Shown: positions 35,424-44,953, counted from the stretch's first letter. The stretch is 64,000 bases of DNA from an uncultured Campylobacter sp. (GCF_937959485.1 NZ_CALGPY010000005.1:62001-126000), one strand, 5' to 3'. Program-made: numbers and translations. The notes: generated by a model not told the origin, from the sequence alone.

Positions 35424-36635
35424 CTAAATTTTAGGTACCGAGATCACGCGCACGAGCTCGCCTTTTTTGAGCTCTTTGACCTCTAGCGGCGCGACTAGCA
35501 GGACGCTATCGTCGTCTAAATTGTTCAAAATCGCGCTGGAACCCTGCTTTTTGCTTTGTAGGCTAACAAAAAGTCGCCCCTCTCTGTTTTGCAAGAGCGC
35601 AGGCATAAACTCCAGCCACGGCGTCTTTTTTACGTAGTCGTGATCCAAGATCGCGCTAAATTCCGTATTTTCGCGCACGCCGAAGGATTTTTGCAAATAT
35701 ACGCGCAGAAACAAAATGCACGTAATAAGCGCCGAGAGCGGAAAGCCGGGGAACGCGAAGATATATTTTTCGCCGGTTTTGGCTACGCGCACGTGGCGGC
35801 CCGGTTTGATCGCCGCACCCTTTACGATGAGCTCAAATTTTGATTGCAGCGTGCTTTGCACGAAGTCGTAGTCTCCAACGCTCACTCCGCCGCTGGTTAG
35901 AAGTATGTCGGCGCTCTGTAAAGCCGATAAGATCGCGCCTTCTAGCTCTTTTTCGTCATCGCGTACTAGAGGCATTATCATCGCTTCGCAGCCTAGCTGC
36001 GTTACTAAATTTGCAAGCGCGATGTGGTTGGAGCTGTAAATTTGAGCGTCGTTTTCGAGCCTCTCGCCCAGATCCTTGATCTCGCTGCCGGTGGCTAGAA
36101 TTGCTACTTTTGGGCGGACGAATACGCTTATGTGAAATAGCCCCAACTCCGCTAGCAGCGCGATCTGCGAAAAGCCGAGCTTCGTGCCGCTACGAAGCAA
36201 AAGTTCGCCCTCGCGGTAGCTCTCGCCCGCCGCGCGCACGGCAAAGCCTGCGGGAACGGGCTTTGTGACGACGATTTCGCCGCCTTGCACCTGCACGTTT
36301 TCGATAGGCAGAAGCGTGTCGCTGCCCTCGCACATTAGCCCGCCGGTGAAGGTCTTGACGCACTCGCCCGCCTTTGCCGCGGCGCTAGGCATCTTGCCCG
36401 CAGGCGTCGTGCCGACGATCTTAAATTTCGCTCCTTCGCTTAGATCCGCGCCCTTTAGCGCGTAGCCGTCCATCGCAGCGGTCGGGCGACGCGGAGTACT
36501 GAAAGGCGCCGCGACGTCGCCTGCCAAAATACGCCCTAGCGCCTGCGTGATCGCGACTTTTTCGATGCGTGAGGATTTTTGCACCGTGCTTGCGAAGCGC
36601 TCCATCGCGCTTTCAAATTTTTCAAATTCCATCAT
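35424..36635 (-). CDS. moeA: Molybdopterin molybdotransferase
   Basis: 403 residues with MoeA domains I-III: RPTAAMDGYALKG (about 47-59), a C-terminal MoCF_biosynth domain with ATGSEI (near 175) and LLTSGGVSVGDYDFV (about 247-261), and domain IV at the end. Inserts molybdate into adenylated molybdopterin, needed for nitrate, formate and other Mo enzymes. Its start overlaps the MFS stop by four bases (36632-36635). Confidence 0.93.
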   Translation of the reverse strand: MMEFEKFESAMERFASTVQKSSRIEKVAITQALGRILAGDVAAPFSTPRRPTAAMDGYALKGADLSEGAKFKIVGTTPAGKMPSAAAKAGECVKTFTGGLMCEGSDTLLPIENVQVQGGEIVVTKPVPAGFAVRAAGESYREGELLLRSGTKLGFSQIALLAELGLFHISVFVRPKVAILATGSEIKDLGERLENDAQIYSSNHIALANLVTQLGCEAMIMPLVRDDEKELEGAILSALQSADILLTSGGVSVGDYDFVQSTLQSKFELIVKGAAIKPGRHVRVAKTGEKYIFAFPGFPLSALITCILFLRVYLQKSFGVRENTEFSAILDHDYVKKTPWLEFMPALLQNREGRLFVSLQSKKQGSSAILNNLDDDSVLLVAPLEVKELKKGELVRVISVPKI

Positions 36636-37945
36636 TTGCCTCCTACGATTTTATAAATTTGATCTTCATTTATCAGTTTCGAGTTAAATTTCACAACGAG
36701 TTCGCCATCGGTCTCGTAAATTTCAATAATGCCCTTTACGCCCTGTAGTGTGGAAAAATCGCCACCTTTAGGAAAGTATAAATTCTTAAAAAGTTTTGGA
36801 TCGCTCAGCCTAGAAAGTAGCACAAGCCAGATCACACCCAAAACCGCGACGCCAATGCCTAGCGCTTCGATGCCGATTTTGCCAAAAAGTGCACCGCCAC
36901 ATAGCCCGCCCAAAAAACTGCCAAAAAATCCGAACGAATTAAAAATCCCAAGCGCGGCGCCTTTTTGAGCGACTTTGGCAAATTTGGACGCAAGGCTTTG
37001 CATAATGGGCTCATGCGCGTTAAATCCCACGAAAAAGAGCATCACACCCACCACGAAAGCGCTCGCCCCGCTAGCAAACGCAAAAATCAAATACGAAGCG
37101 ATGAAAAAGCAGATGCCTATAAGTAGAATTTGCTTAGCTAGCGCGCGCTTTTCGCCTAAAGCGCCGCTCGCACCCATCGCAGTAAAGCCAAATATCGCGC
37201 CTAGAGCATAAATTTTGGTCAAATCACTTTTGGAAAGTCCGAATTTTTGCACGAGCAAAATTGGAATTAGAAAAAACGCTGCCGTCATGAAAGCTTTTTG
37301 AAAAAAATTCGTTAAATTCATAAGCATTAAATTTTTGTCACTCAAAAGGGAGCCGAGCGGGACCTTTTGACGTAGGGAGCGGATATGCGGTTCGGTAGGT
37401 ACTACGAAAAAAAGCAGCACCAAACATAAAAGCGTAAGCGCCGAACTTAGATGAAATAGGCTGGCAAGTCCAAATTTGGCGCTTAAAAGCGGACTTAAAA
37501 TCATTGCTACGCCAAAGCTCACGCCTATCATCGCGCCCATTACAGCCATCGCCTTGCCACGCTCCTCCTCTCGCGTAAAATCGCTAATTAGTGCGGTAGC
37601 TACGGCTCCTACAGCACCGCAGCCTTGCAAAAAACGCCCAAAAATCATCGTATAAATGCTCTCGCTCGCCGCGCAAACGCAAGCGCCCACGATAAAAAGT
37701 GCCAGTCCTATCGCAAGGGTTTTTTTACGTCCGATCTTATCGCTTAGCACTCCAAATGGCGTTTGCAAAATCACTTGCATAATCGCATAAATTCCAAAAA
37801 GTAGCCCCACTAGACTTTCGTTTGCGCCGTGCAAGCTCAACGCATACAGGCTAAGCACGGGCAGCAAAATAAATAATCCAAAAAACCTCGTAGCGATGAT
37901 AAAACTAAGCGGAAAGACGCTTTTTAGCATAATCTTAGACCTCAA
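36632..37945 (-). CDS. MFS transporter
   Basis: 437 residues, twelve helices, with the MFS signature GVLSDKIGRKKTLAIG (about 61-76) between helices 2 and 3, and an added 60-residue cytoplasmic domain at the C terminus (from about 380: GDFSTLQGVKGIIEIYETDG). The alternative start five codons later (MLKSVF) is equally possible. Drug or metabolite efflux likely; substrate unknown. Same transcript as moeA. Confidence 0.85.
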   Translation of the reverse strand: MRSKIMLKSVFPLSFIIATRFFGLFILLPVLSLYALSLHGANESLVGLLFGIYAIMQVILQTPFGVLSDKIGRKKTLAIGLALFIVGACVCAASESIYTMIFGRFLQGCGAVGAVATALISDFTREEERGKAMAVMGAMIGVSFGVAMILSPLLSAKFGLASLFHLSSALTLLCLVLLFFVVPTEPHIRSLRQKVPLGSLLSDKNLMLMNLTNFFQKAFMTAAFFLIPILLVQKFGLSKSDLTKIYALGAIFGFTAMGASGALGEKRALAKQILLIGICFFIASYLIFAFASGASAFVVGVMLFFVGFNAHEPIMQSLASKFAKVAQKGAALGIFNSFGFFGSFLGGLCGGALFGKIGIEALGIGVAVLGVIWLVLLSRLSDPKLFKNLYFPKGGDFSTLQGVKGIIEIYETDGELVVKFNSKLINEDQIYKIVGGK

Positions 37946-38035
37946 ATAATATGAAATTTGTGCCGATTATAGCCAAAAATCGTAACGAATTCTTTGATTT
38001 TGGGTAAAATGGCGGCTTAAATTTAAGGAGCGAGG

Positions 38036-38665
38036 ATGAAAATTTTACTTGCGACGAGTAACAAAAATAAAGTAAAAGAGATAAAAGAATTTTTCACGGA
38101 ATACGACGTGTGTGCGCTCGGCGAGGTGCTGGATCCTTTTGAGATCGACGAGTGCGGCACGAGCTTCAAACAAAACGCGCTGATTAAAGCCCGCGCAGTG
38201 CACGAGGCGCTAAAAAGTAAAAATTTGCAGAGCGAATTTTTTGTGTTAAGCGATGATAGCGGTATCTGCGTGGATGCGCTGGGCGGGGCTCCTGGGATAT
38301 TTTCGGCGCGCTTTAGCGGCTCAGATGCAACGGATGCGAGTAATCGCGAGAAATTAGCAAGGAAGCTGAGAGCTTTAAGCTTAGACTCATCGCTAGCGCA
38401 TTACACGGCAGCGATTGCGCTAAAATGCGATCTGGGCGAGTTTTGCACGCACGGCTTTATGCACGGCACGGCGATAACGAAGCAGCGCGGGCAAAACGGA
38501 TTTGGATACGATTTTATGTTTATTCCGCGCGGATTTGACCGCACGATCGGGGAGCTGCCCGCTGCGGTAAAATTTAAAATTTCGCACCGCACGAAGGGGC
38601 TAGCGCTGATGCGAATTTTGTTGAAAAATTTAGAAAAACAGATGAGACTTGCTAAATTTCATTAA
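38036..38665 (+). CDS. rdgB: Non-canonical purine NTP pyrophosphatase (RdgB/HAM1)
   Basis: 209 residues; opens with ATSNKNKVKEIKEF (5-18) and has DDSGICVDALGGAPGIFSARF (start DDSG about 75) plus FGYDFMFIP, all hallmarks of the Ham1 family. Hydrolyses dITP/XTP to keep them out of DNA. AAGGAGCGAGG precedes the ATG. The nearby deoxyinosine glycosylase acts on the same lesion in DNA. Confidence 0.93.
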   Translation: MKILLATSNKNKVKEIKEFFTEYDVCALGEVLDPFEIDECGTSFKQNALIKARAVHEALKSKNLQSEFFVLSDDSGICVDALGGAPGIFSARFSGSDATDASNREKLARKLRALSLDSSLAHYTAAIALKCDLGEFCTHGFMHGTAITKQRGQNGFGYDFMFIPRGFDRTIGELPAAVKFKISHRTKGLALMRILLKNLEKQMRLAKFH

Positions 38666-38739
38666 ATTTAAAGTCGCAAAAAGCGGAATTTAAGAAAAAA
38701 TATATATAATACGCTTTTCATTCAATCCACGAAAATCTA

Positions 38740-38816
<77 letters not shown>

Positions 38817-38820
38817 TTGT

Positions 38821-38898
38821 GGTGAGTTTAGCTCAGTAGGTTAGAGCATCAGATTGTGGTCCTGAGGGTCGTGGGTTCGATTCCCACAACTCACCCCA
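38821..38898 (+). tRNA. tRNA-His (GTG)
   Basis: Anticodon GTG in the loop TTGTGGT; the extra 5' G pairs with the C before CCA, as in all tRNA-His. CCA is encoded. Confidence 0.96.
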
Positions 38899-38904
38899 CT
38901 TTGT

Positions 38905-38981
38905 GCGCTCGTAGCTCAATTGGATAGAGCAACAGACTTCGGATCTGTAGGTTGAAGGTTCGACTCCTTTCGAGCGTACCA
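38905..38981 (+). tRNA. tRNA-Arg (TCG)
   Basis: Anticodon loop CTTCGGA closed by ACAGA/TCTGT; acceptor GCGCTCG/CGAGCGT; CCA encoded. Confidence 0.95.
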
Positions 38982-38996
38982 CTGATTTGATATTTT

Positions 38997-39073
38997 GCGC
39001 TCATAGCTCAGTTGGATAGAGCAACGGCCTTCTAAGCCGTAGGCCAGAGGTTCGAATCCTCTTGGGCGTACCA
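38997..39073 (+). tRNA. tRNA-Arg (TCT)
   Basis: Anticodon loop CTTCTAA closed by ACGGC/GCCGT; very similar body to the preceding tRNA-Arg; CCA encoded. Confidence 0.95.
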
Positions 39074-39122
39074 TATTAAGCTCATATTAAGAGCTTTTTA
39101 GCTAATATGCGCTTTCTTTTTT

Positions 39123-39207
39123 GCGGATGTGGTGAAATTGGCAGACACACCAGACTTAGGATCTGGCGCCTCACGGCATGAAGGTTCAAGTCCTTTCATC
39201 CGCACCA
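39123..39207 (+). tRNA. tRNA-Leu (TAG)
   Basis: 85 bases with a long variable arm; anticodon loop CTTAGGA closed by CCAGA/TCTGG; acceptor GCGGATG/CATCCGC; CCA encoded. Confidence 0.95.
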
Positions 39208-39221
39208 TCCATTCTACGCGT

Positions 39222-39296
39222 TCCGGATTAGCTCAGCGGTAGAGTAGGCGGCTGTTAACCGCTTGGTCGCTGGTTCGAATCCAGCATCCGGAGCCA
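39222..39296 (+). tRNA. tRNA-Asn (GTT)
   Basis: 75 bases; anticodon loop CTGTTAA; acceptor TCCGGAT/ATCCGGA; CCA encoded. Last of the tRNA group. Confidence 0.96.
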
Positions 39297-39601
39297 CTTG
39301 TATTCAAAATCCCTTTAGATTCAACGATGTTTGAAAGCATCTGTTAAATTGCTTTCCTAGCCTAAATTTTAATACGAATAAAATTAAAAATTTTCCTCTA
39401 CAAAAGCCTAGATTTAGAATTTTATTGTTGCAAAAAGTGTCGTTATTTGCGTCGGTCGTGCATGTGCTCGCAAAGAATAAAATTTAGTTTTACGGGACCT
39501 GCTTTTAAGGTTTCGGCGGGCGCCTTATCTTTGCGATTTTTGCCGCTTTGGCTCACATTGCCATTTTAAAAGTGAAATTCGCCCCCGTGAAATTTCAAAA
39601 C
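39297..39601. other. Intergenic stretch after the tRNA group
   Basis: A/T-rich; no further tRNA, no integrase and no copy of a tRNA 3' end was noticed. Confidence 0.5.
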
Positions 39602-39751
39602 TCATTGTGCGATAGGATATGCGGCTAAATTTATCTTGTCTATGCTTTTGATCACTCCGTCCGCAAAAGCGCTTGACGGGCTCGGCGCTTCGCCTTGCAG
39701 AAATAGTTTATGTCGAGATTGCATTAAAATAGGCTCTTCGCCTTTCTCTGG
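39602..39751 (-). pseudogene. 3' remnant of an unidentified gene
   Basis: A 49-codon open stretch on the minus strand reads like real protein, ending SSAFADGVIKSIDKINLAAY-PIAQ-stop; from an internal ATG at 39724 it would be 40 residues (MQSRHKLFLQGEAPSPSSAF...). A TAG lies in frame just upstream, and the next frame continues plausibly (LRYLRSQRK), which points to a frameshifted, truncated gene. No family recognised. Confidence 0.4.
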
Positions 39752-39824
39752 CTACGCAAATATCGCAGTTTAGCGATTTTATGTGTATTTTGCTGCGGTT
39801 AAATTTTAAAATTTCAAGCGCCGC

Positions 39825-39855
39825 GCGGGCTAAAGTAAATTTTACTCTAGCCCGC
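39825..39855 (-). terminator. Terminator-like hairpin after the autotransporter gene
   Basis: GCGGGCTA / TAGCCCGC (39825-39832, 39848-39855) with further AGTAAA/TTTACT pairing inside, 25 bases beyond the stop at 39880. The T run on the minus strand is poor. Confidence 0.55.
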
Positions 39856-39879
39856 CGCTTTGCAGCCGGGCGAAGCGGG

Positions 39880-42800
39880 TTAAAACGAAACCTCGATCTT
39901 GGCGTTTAGGCTATTTGATTTCACGTCGTTTCCGAACGCGCCGGTGTACGATAGCCTAAGGCTCGTGTTTTTAAATATCATAGTCCCTACGCCCACGCCC
40001 GCGGTGACGAAGTCTCTAAGCTCTTTGCCCTCTAGATCCACGTATCCTGCGTTTGCGACATTCACTCCCGCGCCCGGTCTCGTGTCGCCGAAAAATCTAT
40101 TGTAGGCTAGATCGAGCTGTGCGGACGAACTCATGCCGCCTATTTTAAACGGCATGCTCGGACTAATGCCCGCTGTTAAGATATTCATGTTTCTAGATTT
40201 TTTATCCGTGCTCATCACGAACGGACCCACATTTTCGCTCATGCCGCCCGTTCTAGCGTAGATGCGAGAGACGCCCAAATACGGATTTATCTCAAAATTT
40301 TCGCCGTTAAAGCCGCCGTATGTCGCGCTAGCAAACATATTTATGAGCTTTTCGTTGCTCTTAGCGCCATTATTAGCGGTGTGTTGCACTATCGTGGAGC
40401 TGCCGGTTTTTTTGCGTTTTATGTCCGTATATACGGCGCCTAGATCAAATTTAACGGTCTCTAAGCCCACCTGCGCGTAAAGTCCCGCGTGTCTGTTCGT
40501 GTGATCAAACTCTTTGCTGCCGTCTTCCTTGGTCTTGGTTTTTCCCACGCCCACTACGGCTCCCAGTCTTAAGTTTTCACTCAGCGCGCCGTCTAGGCCG
40601 ACGAGCTGCGTCACGGAGGTAGATTTGAAATTTCCGCTTCCCTCATCCGAGCTAAATTTCATGACGTTTCCCGCAGTGTTCGCCCAGAAGTTGATCCCCA
40701 TTTCCTCATCTATGCTTAACGCATTAAAATTTCTTTTGCGGTTTAAGACGGCGTTTCGGATCAGTACGTTATCGATCACAGCTGCATTTTGTGCGGCGAA
40801 ATTTGCCTCGTTCGCGAACGTTTTTAGCGTGTCGGAGGCCTGCTGCGGCGTAGCAAAGATGAAATTTCTATACAGATCGCTCGTTCGCACCGCAGGTCTG
40901 CTTCTAAAAACGCTCATTAGGGCGGGTTGATTGCTCGAGCCCTCTATCGCGGCGGCGATCAGTTTTTGATTTTTGCCCTTTGCGAAATCCACCACGCCCT
41001 TGCTGCCCTTTTTGAAGGTGAGCTCTAGCTTGGAATCGCTAAAATTTCTTACTAAATCAAAAAACGCGTATTTTCTTAGGATCGTCTGATCGTAGCCTCT
41101 GAAGCTGCCCTCTACCCAGTACTTCTTCGATTTTGCGGGGTCTTTATATATCTTTTGCGCATCTTCGAAAAGAGGATTTTCTAGATCTACGATGGAATTT
41201 TTTTCAAACGTGAGGTTCAAATTCGTAGCTCCTGCCGAAGACATGCCGACTATGCCCGCGTGCGATACGACGTATCTGCCGCCTTGCTTTATAGTCGCCG
41301 TGACGGTATCTGAGGTGGCGGTTCTGGTTTTATTTACGAATTCTTTCGGCTTATTGAATACGTCGGTTTTGACCTCTTGGACGGTTAGGCTCTTTTTGAT
41401 CTTCAAAGCGCCGCCGTTTTCTACGGTCACTTTACTATTTTTTAAAGACTGATTTAGCGCCGTGATCTGCCCGCCTTTTATGATCGTATCGCCGCTGTAG
41501 GTGTTATCGCCCGCAAGCGTTAGCGTACCGCCGCCTCTTTTTATCAGCGTTCCTTTATAGCCTTCCGCCGCTCTATGCGCTCGCGCTTGCTCTCTGGCTA
41601 GCTCTACATTGTATTCGGCTCTCTCTTCCGCGGTCAAATTTCCGCCCTTAGCATCGAGCTGTGCTTTGCGCACCGCCCAAGCCGCCGCATCTGCATCGTC
41701 CTCGGTCTTTCTAAATTTTATCGCCTTGTCCGAGATGTCGTTGGACCAGACGTCATCTACGTCCATATTTACGTCAAATTTCCCTAGAAACTGACCCGGT
41801 CCGAACATCGCCTTGCCGAGATCTACTATGCCCCAGCCCCATCTTTTATCGGGCACTCCAAGCTCGCTCGTCCAACCTGAAAGCCTGCTAGTATCGCCCT
41901 TTTTGAACGAGTATTTCGTCTGTCTCGCCGTCGTTAGTAAGACGTCTCTTGCCTGCTCGTTCGTCATATAGCTATATCTAGACATTATGACGCCCAAAGC
42001 TCCCGTTACGTGAGGCGCCGCCATCGACGTGCCGCCCCAAGAAGCGTATCCTGCTTTGCCCGTCTTGACGTCCACGATGGAGGATTTTACTTTTACTCCG
42101 GGTGCTGCTATGGTCCACCATTTCGAATGTCCCGCGGTGTTAAATCTTTGAGTATTGCTATCGGTCTGCCCCGTTACGTTTAGCCATAGCTTTTCCGCAT
42201 CGGGGCGAAAATACGGCAGCATCGCCCTTGTGTAGGACTCCTCCATGCCGTCTCTATTGCCCGCGGTAAAGACTTGGATTATTCTGTATTTTTTAGCGAC
42301 TTCGTATGCGGCGTCTATGAAGCTTTTTTGGCCATCCACTACAAATTGATAATAAGCTTTTTTAGCGGTATCTATATCTTTGAGGTATAGATGATGATTA
42401 GGCTTAGTAGGATTAGCCGCCGTACCGGGGATCCCGCTGTAACCTTCCGCGCCCAGATAGGAGGAATTTACTCTTCTGTTTGATCCCCAACTATTATTTA
42501 TCGCTCTTACGCCCGATTTAGCAAGCTCGTTATATACGGCATAGAAGTATCCGTAGTCTTGATTTGGACCGTAGGTCATGCCGTCGTTTCCGCCTGTATT
42601 TCCCGAGTATAATCTCGACTCCCATGCCACTCCGTGCGTACCGCTTCCGTCGCGATTTGCCCCTATCGTACCTCCTACGTGAGTACCGTGCGAGTCGTTT
42701 ATGCCGGCTATCCAATCGCCGTTAGTTTCAAATTTTTGTCCTTTTCTAAATTCGCCCTTGTCCGTCTTGTCTTTTTCGTCGCTGCCTTTTTGTTTAAAGG

Positions 42801-43146
42801 GTGCGTTGCCGAATTCTGCGTCTGGGTAACGCATGCCATCTTTGGAGTACTCGCCTTTCGCAGTCGTCCCCGTAATCCTGCCTCCTGCGAATTCTTGATG
42901 ACTTAGAAGCATGCCCGAATCGACTACGCCCAGTTTTACATCTCTGCCGGTGGCGCCTTTGGCGTAGGCTACCGATGCGTTCATGCTGCTTAGACCCCAG
43001 TACGCTTTATACTCGTCCGTCTCCCAGCTTTTTATATCGCCTACTTTGCCGGGTTCTATATACTGTGCTTCACAGACATTTGTAAATAGCACGGCGCAAA
43101 CTGCTGCAGACAGCACATGGGCTCCTTTGAAATTTAGCTTTCTCAT
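39880..43146 (-). CDS. Subtilisin-like (S8) autotransporter serine protease
   Basis: 1088 residues. Signal peptide 1-27; S8 catalytic domain about 50-450 with triad D76 (VVDSGML), H153 (DSHGTHVGG) and S374 (GGTSMAAPH), oxyanion Asn in FTAGNRDG (N297); an autotransporter strand-loop-strand repeat GTLTLAGDNTYSG (about 543-555); outer-membrane beta-barrel about 800-1088 ending in IEVSF with terminal Phe. A secreted or surface protease, similar in plan to SphB1/NalP-type and Campylobacter S8 autotransporters; a role in virulence or processing of surface proteins is inference. The catalytic residues are intact. Confidence 0.93.
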   Translation of the reverse strand: MRKLNFKGAHVLSAAVCAVLFTNVCEAQYIEPGKVGDIKSWETDEYKAYWGLSSMNASVAYAKGATGRDVKLGVVDSGMLLSHQEFAGGRITGTTAKGEYSKDGMRYPDAEFGNAPFKQKGSDEKDKTDKGEFRKGQKFETNGDWIAGINDSHGTHVGGTIGANRDGSGTHGVAWESRLYSGNTGGNDGMTYGPNQDYGYFYAVYNELAKSGVRAINNSWGSNRRVNSSYLGAEGYSGIPGTAANPTKPNHHLYLKDIDTAKKAYYQFVVDGQKSFIDAAYEVAKKYRIIQVFTAGNRDGMEESYTRAMLPYFRPDAEKLWLNVTGQTDSNTQRFNTAGHSKWWTIAAPGVKVKSSIVDVKTGKAGYASWGGTSMAAPHVTGALGVIMSRYSYMTNEQARDVLLTTARQTKYSFKKGDTSRLSGWTSELGVPDKRWGWGIVDLGKAMFGPGQFLGKFDVNMDVDDVWSNDISDKAIKFRKTEDDADAAAWAVRKAQLDAKGGNLTAEERAEYNVELAREQARAHRAAEGYKGTLIKRGGGTLTLAGDNTYSGDTIIKGGQITALNQSLKNSKVTVENGGALKIKKSLTVQEVKTDVFNKPKEFVNKTRTATSDTVTATIKQGGRYVVSHAGIVGMSSAGATNLNLTFEKNSIVDLENPLFEDAQKIYKDPAKSKKYWVEGSFRGYDQTILRKYAFFDLVRNFSDSKLELTFKKGSKGVVDFAKGKNQKLIAAAIEGSSNQPALMSVFRSRPAVRTSDLYRNFIFATPQQASDTLKTFANEANFAAQNAAVIDNVLIRNAVLNRKRNFNALSIDEEMGINFWANTAGNVMKFSSDEGSGNFKSTSVTQLVGLDGALSENLRLGAVVGVGKTKTKEDGSKEFDHTNRHAGLYAQVGLETVKFDLGAVYTDIKRKKTGSSTIVQHTANNGAKSNEKLINMFASATYGGFNGENFEINPYLGVSRIYARTGGMSENVGPFVMSTDKKSRNMNILTAGISPSMPFKIGGMSSSAQLDLAYNRFFGDTRPGAGVNVANAGYVDLEGKELRDFVTAGVGVGTMIFKNTSLRLSYTGAFGNDVKSNSLNAKIEVSF

Positions 43147-43191
43147 ACGATCCCTTTCTTTATGGTTTGGTTTTTATAAAAAAATTATTTA

Positions 43192-43197
43192 ATTATA
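43192..43197 (-). promoter_or_regulatory. -10 element of the autotransporter gene
   Basis: TATAAT on the minus strand, 46 bases before the start codon; AAAGGGA ribosome site follows nearer the gene. Confidence 0.5.
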
Positions 43198-43551
43198 ATA
43201 ACCTTTAAATGAAAATTTAATTAAATATTTTAAAGATTTTATAATAATTTACTTATATTTAAACCCATATTGCAGGTTCCGATTAAGTGCTAGGATATAA
43301 TGCGGAGCCGCGTTTAGGTTGGCTTAGATACGATTTAACTCAAGACACTTGACTAGAGGAGAACGTCTCGTCGCGAAATCGCGTGCTCGACAGCGGTTTG
43401 GTCTTAAGCGCTTATTTCGTGATAGTGCCCAGCCGCAGGCGTTTGCTTCACAGCAGCACGCTCGTTGCGCTATTCGCACCGCACGCCGCATAGGTTTAAA
43501 TTTCAAATCGTTCTCATTTTAGAAGCAACTTTGATAAAATTTAGCCATTTA
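43198..43551. other. Intergenic stretch between divergent genes
   Basis: Contains an accidental-looking Arg/Cys-rich frame on the minus strand (43324-43506) without a ribosome site. A TATAAT at about 43295 has no gene behind it. Confidence 0.45.
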
Positions 43552-43565
43552 TTGATTATAATCAA
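43552..43565 (+). promoter_or_regulatory. FNR-type operator upstream of hcp
   Basis: TTGATTATAATCAA is a perfect palindrome and an exact match to the FNR consensus TTGAT-N4-ATCAA. Its centre is 66 bases before the hcp ATG, suitable for class II activation of a start site near 43600. A Crp/Fnr-family regulator responding to oxygen or NO is the likely reader. Confidence 0.7.
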
Positions 43566-43624
43566 TTTTTTTGCCTAAATAAAATCTTAAAATTACCAAC
43601 TAAATTTTTTATAAAGGATTTTCT

Positions 43625-44953
43625 ATGAGCGACAATCTAGAGATGTTCTGTCATCAGTGCCAAATGAGCGCACCCGAGGGCTGCGGCGCCAAAGGCCAAG
43701 ACCGCGGTACCTGCGGCAAAACCTCGACGCTGGCGTTACTTCAAGACACTATGGTTTTCGGGCTTAAAGGCCTTAGCGCCTACCGCCACCACGCACACGA
43801 GTTCGACGCCGATACTAGCGCGGTCGATACCGTTATGGCAGATACGCTGTATTTCACGCTGACGAACTCAAATTTTAACTTTGACGAGCATATCGCGCAA
43901 CTGATGGCCGTCGGAGGCGCGGGCGTGCAGATGATGGATATTTTAAGCGAGGCGCATACCGCAAAATTTGGCGTGCCGACCCCGGTTAAAGTTAGCCAAA
44001 ACAAGGTCGAGGGCAAGGCGATTTTGGTTAGCGGACACAACCTGCACGCGCTTGAGGCGCTACTAAAAGCGACCGAGGGCAAGGGCATTAACATCTACAC
44101 CCACTCCGAGATGCTTCCTGCGCACGGCTATCCACAGCTTCGCAAGTATCCGCATCTAAAGGGCAACGTCGGCAAGGCGTGGTTTGATCAGACCAAGCTT
44201 TTCAACGAATTTAAGGGCGCGATTTTGATGACCACAAACTGCATCGTGCCGCTTCGCTCGTCCTGTAGCTACGCGGACAGGCTGTTTGGCTACTCTATCG
44301 CGGGCACCGACGGGATCAAACATATCCAAAACGACGATTTTACGCCGCTCATCGAGTGCGCGCTTGCGTGCGGCGACGTGAGTATGGACAGCGACGAGAG
44401 CTTGGTGACGGGCGGACACTACAAGACGATTTTGAGCCTCGCACCGCAAATTTTAGACGCGATCAAATCTGGCAAAATCCGCCGCTTTTTCGTCATCGCG
44501 GGCTGCGACGCGCCCGGCAAAGGACGCGAGTATTACCGCGAGCTAGCGCTTAGCCTGCCGAAGGACTGCGTGATTTTGACCTCGAGCTGCGGCAAATTCC
44601 GCTTCAACGACGTGGATTTTGGAACCGTGCCCGGCACCGAGCTTCCGCGCTATATCGATCTAGGTCAGTGCAACGACAGCAACGGCGCGGTCAAGATCGC
44701 CTTGGCGCTTAGCGAGGCTACCGGCATCGCCGTAAACGACCTGCCGGTCTCGATCGTGCTGATGTGGATGGAGCAAAAGGCGGTCATCATACTGCTTGCG
44801 CTGCTTAGCCTTGGCGTTAAGAATATCAACGTGGGCCCTACGGTACCTGAGTTTTTCAACGACGAAATTTTGGGCTTTTTGGTGCAAAATTTCAGCCTTC
44901 GCCTAATCAGCGGCGACGCGCAGGCGGATCTGAAATACTTCCTGGGCGAATAA
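43625..44953 (+). CDS. hcp: Hybrid cluster protein (hydroxylamine/NO reductase), short class
   Basis: 442 residues, about 100 shorter than E. coli Hcp, as in class III Hcp that lacks one helical domain. N-terminal cysteines C9, C12, C20 and C30 would hold the proximal FeS cluster; hybrid-cluster ligand motifs TTNCIVPL, AGCDAPGKG, SSCGKFRF and DLGQCNDS follow in order. The family reduces NO (and hydroxylamine in vitro) and can also nitrosylate proteins. Single gene behind an FNR box, fitting anaerobic or nitrosative induction. AAAGGA precedes the ATG. Confidence 0.92.
   Translation: MSDNLEMFCHQCQMSAPEGCGAKGQDRGTCGKTSTLALLQDTMVFGLKGLSAYRHHAHEFDADTSAVDTVMADTLYFTLTNSNFNFDEHIAQLMAVGGAGVQMMDILSEAHTAKFGVPTPVKVSQNKVEGKAILVSGHNLHALEALLKATEGKGINIYTHSEMLPAHGYPQLRKYPHLKGNVGKAWFDQTKLFNEFKGAILMTTNCIVPLRSSCSYADRLFGYSIAGTDGIKHIQNDDFTPLIECALACGDVSMDSDESLVTGGHYKTILSLAPQILDAIKSGKIRRFFVIAGCDAPGKGREYYRELALSLPKDCVILTSSCGKFRFNDVDFGTVPGTELPRYIDLGQCNDSNGAVKIALALSEATGIAVNDLPVSIVLMWMEQKAVIILLALLSLGVKNINVGPTVPEFFNDEILGFLVQNFSLRLISGDAQADLKYFLGE

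Noticed and set aside
43324..43506. Arg/Cys-rich frame upstream of hcp
   Set aside because: Composition is that of an accidental frame in GC-rich DNA, and no ribosome site is present.
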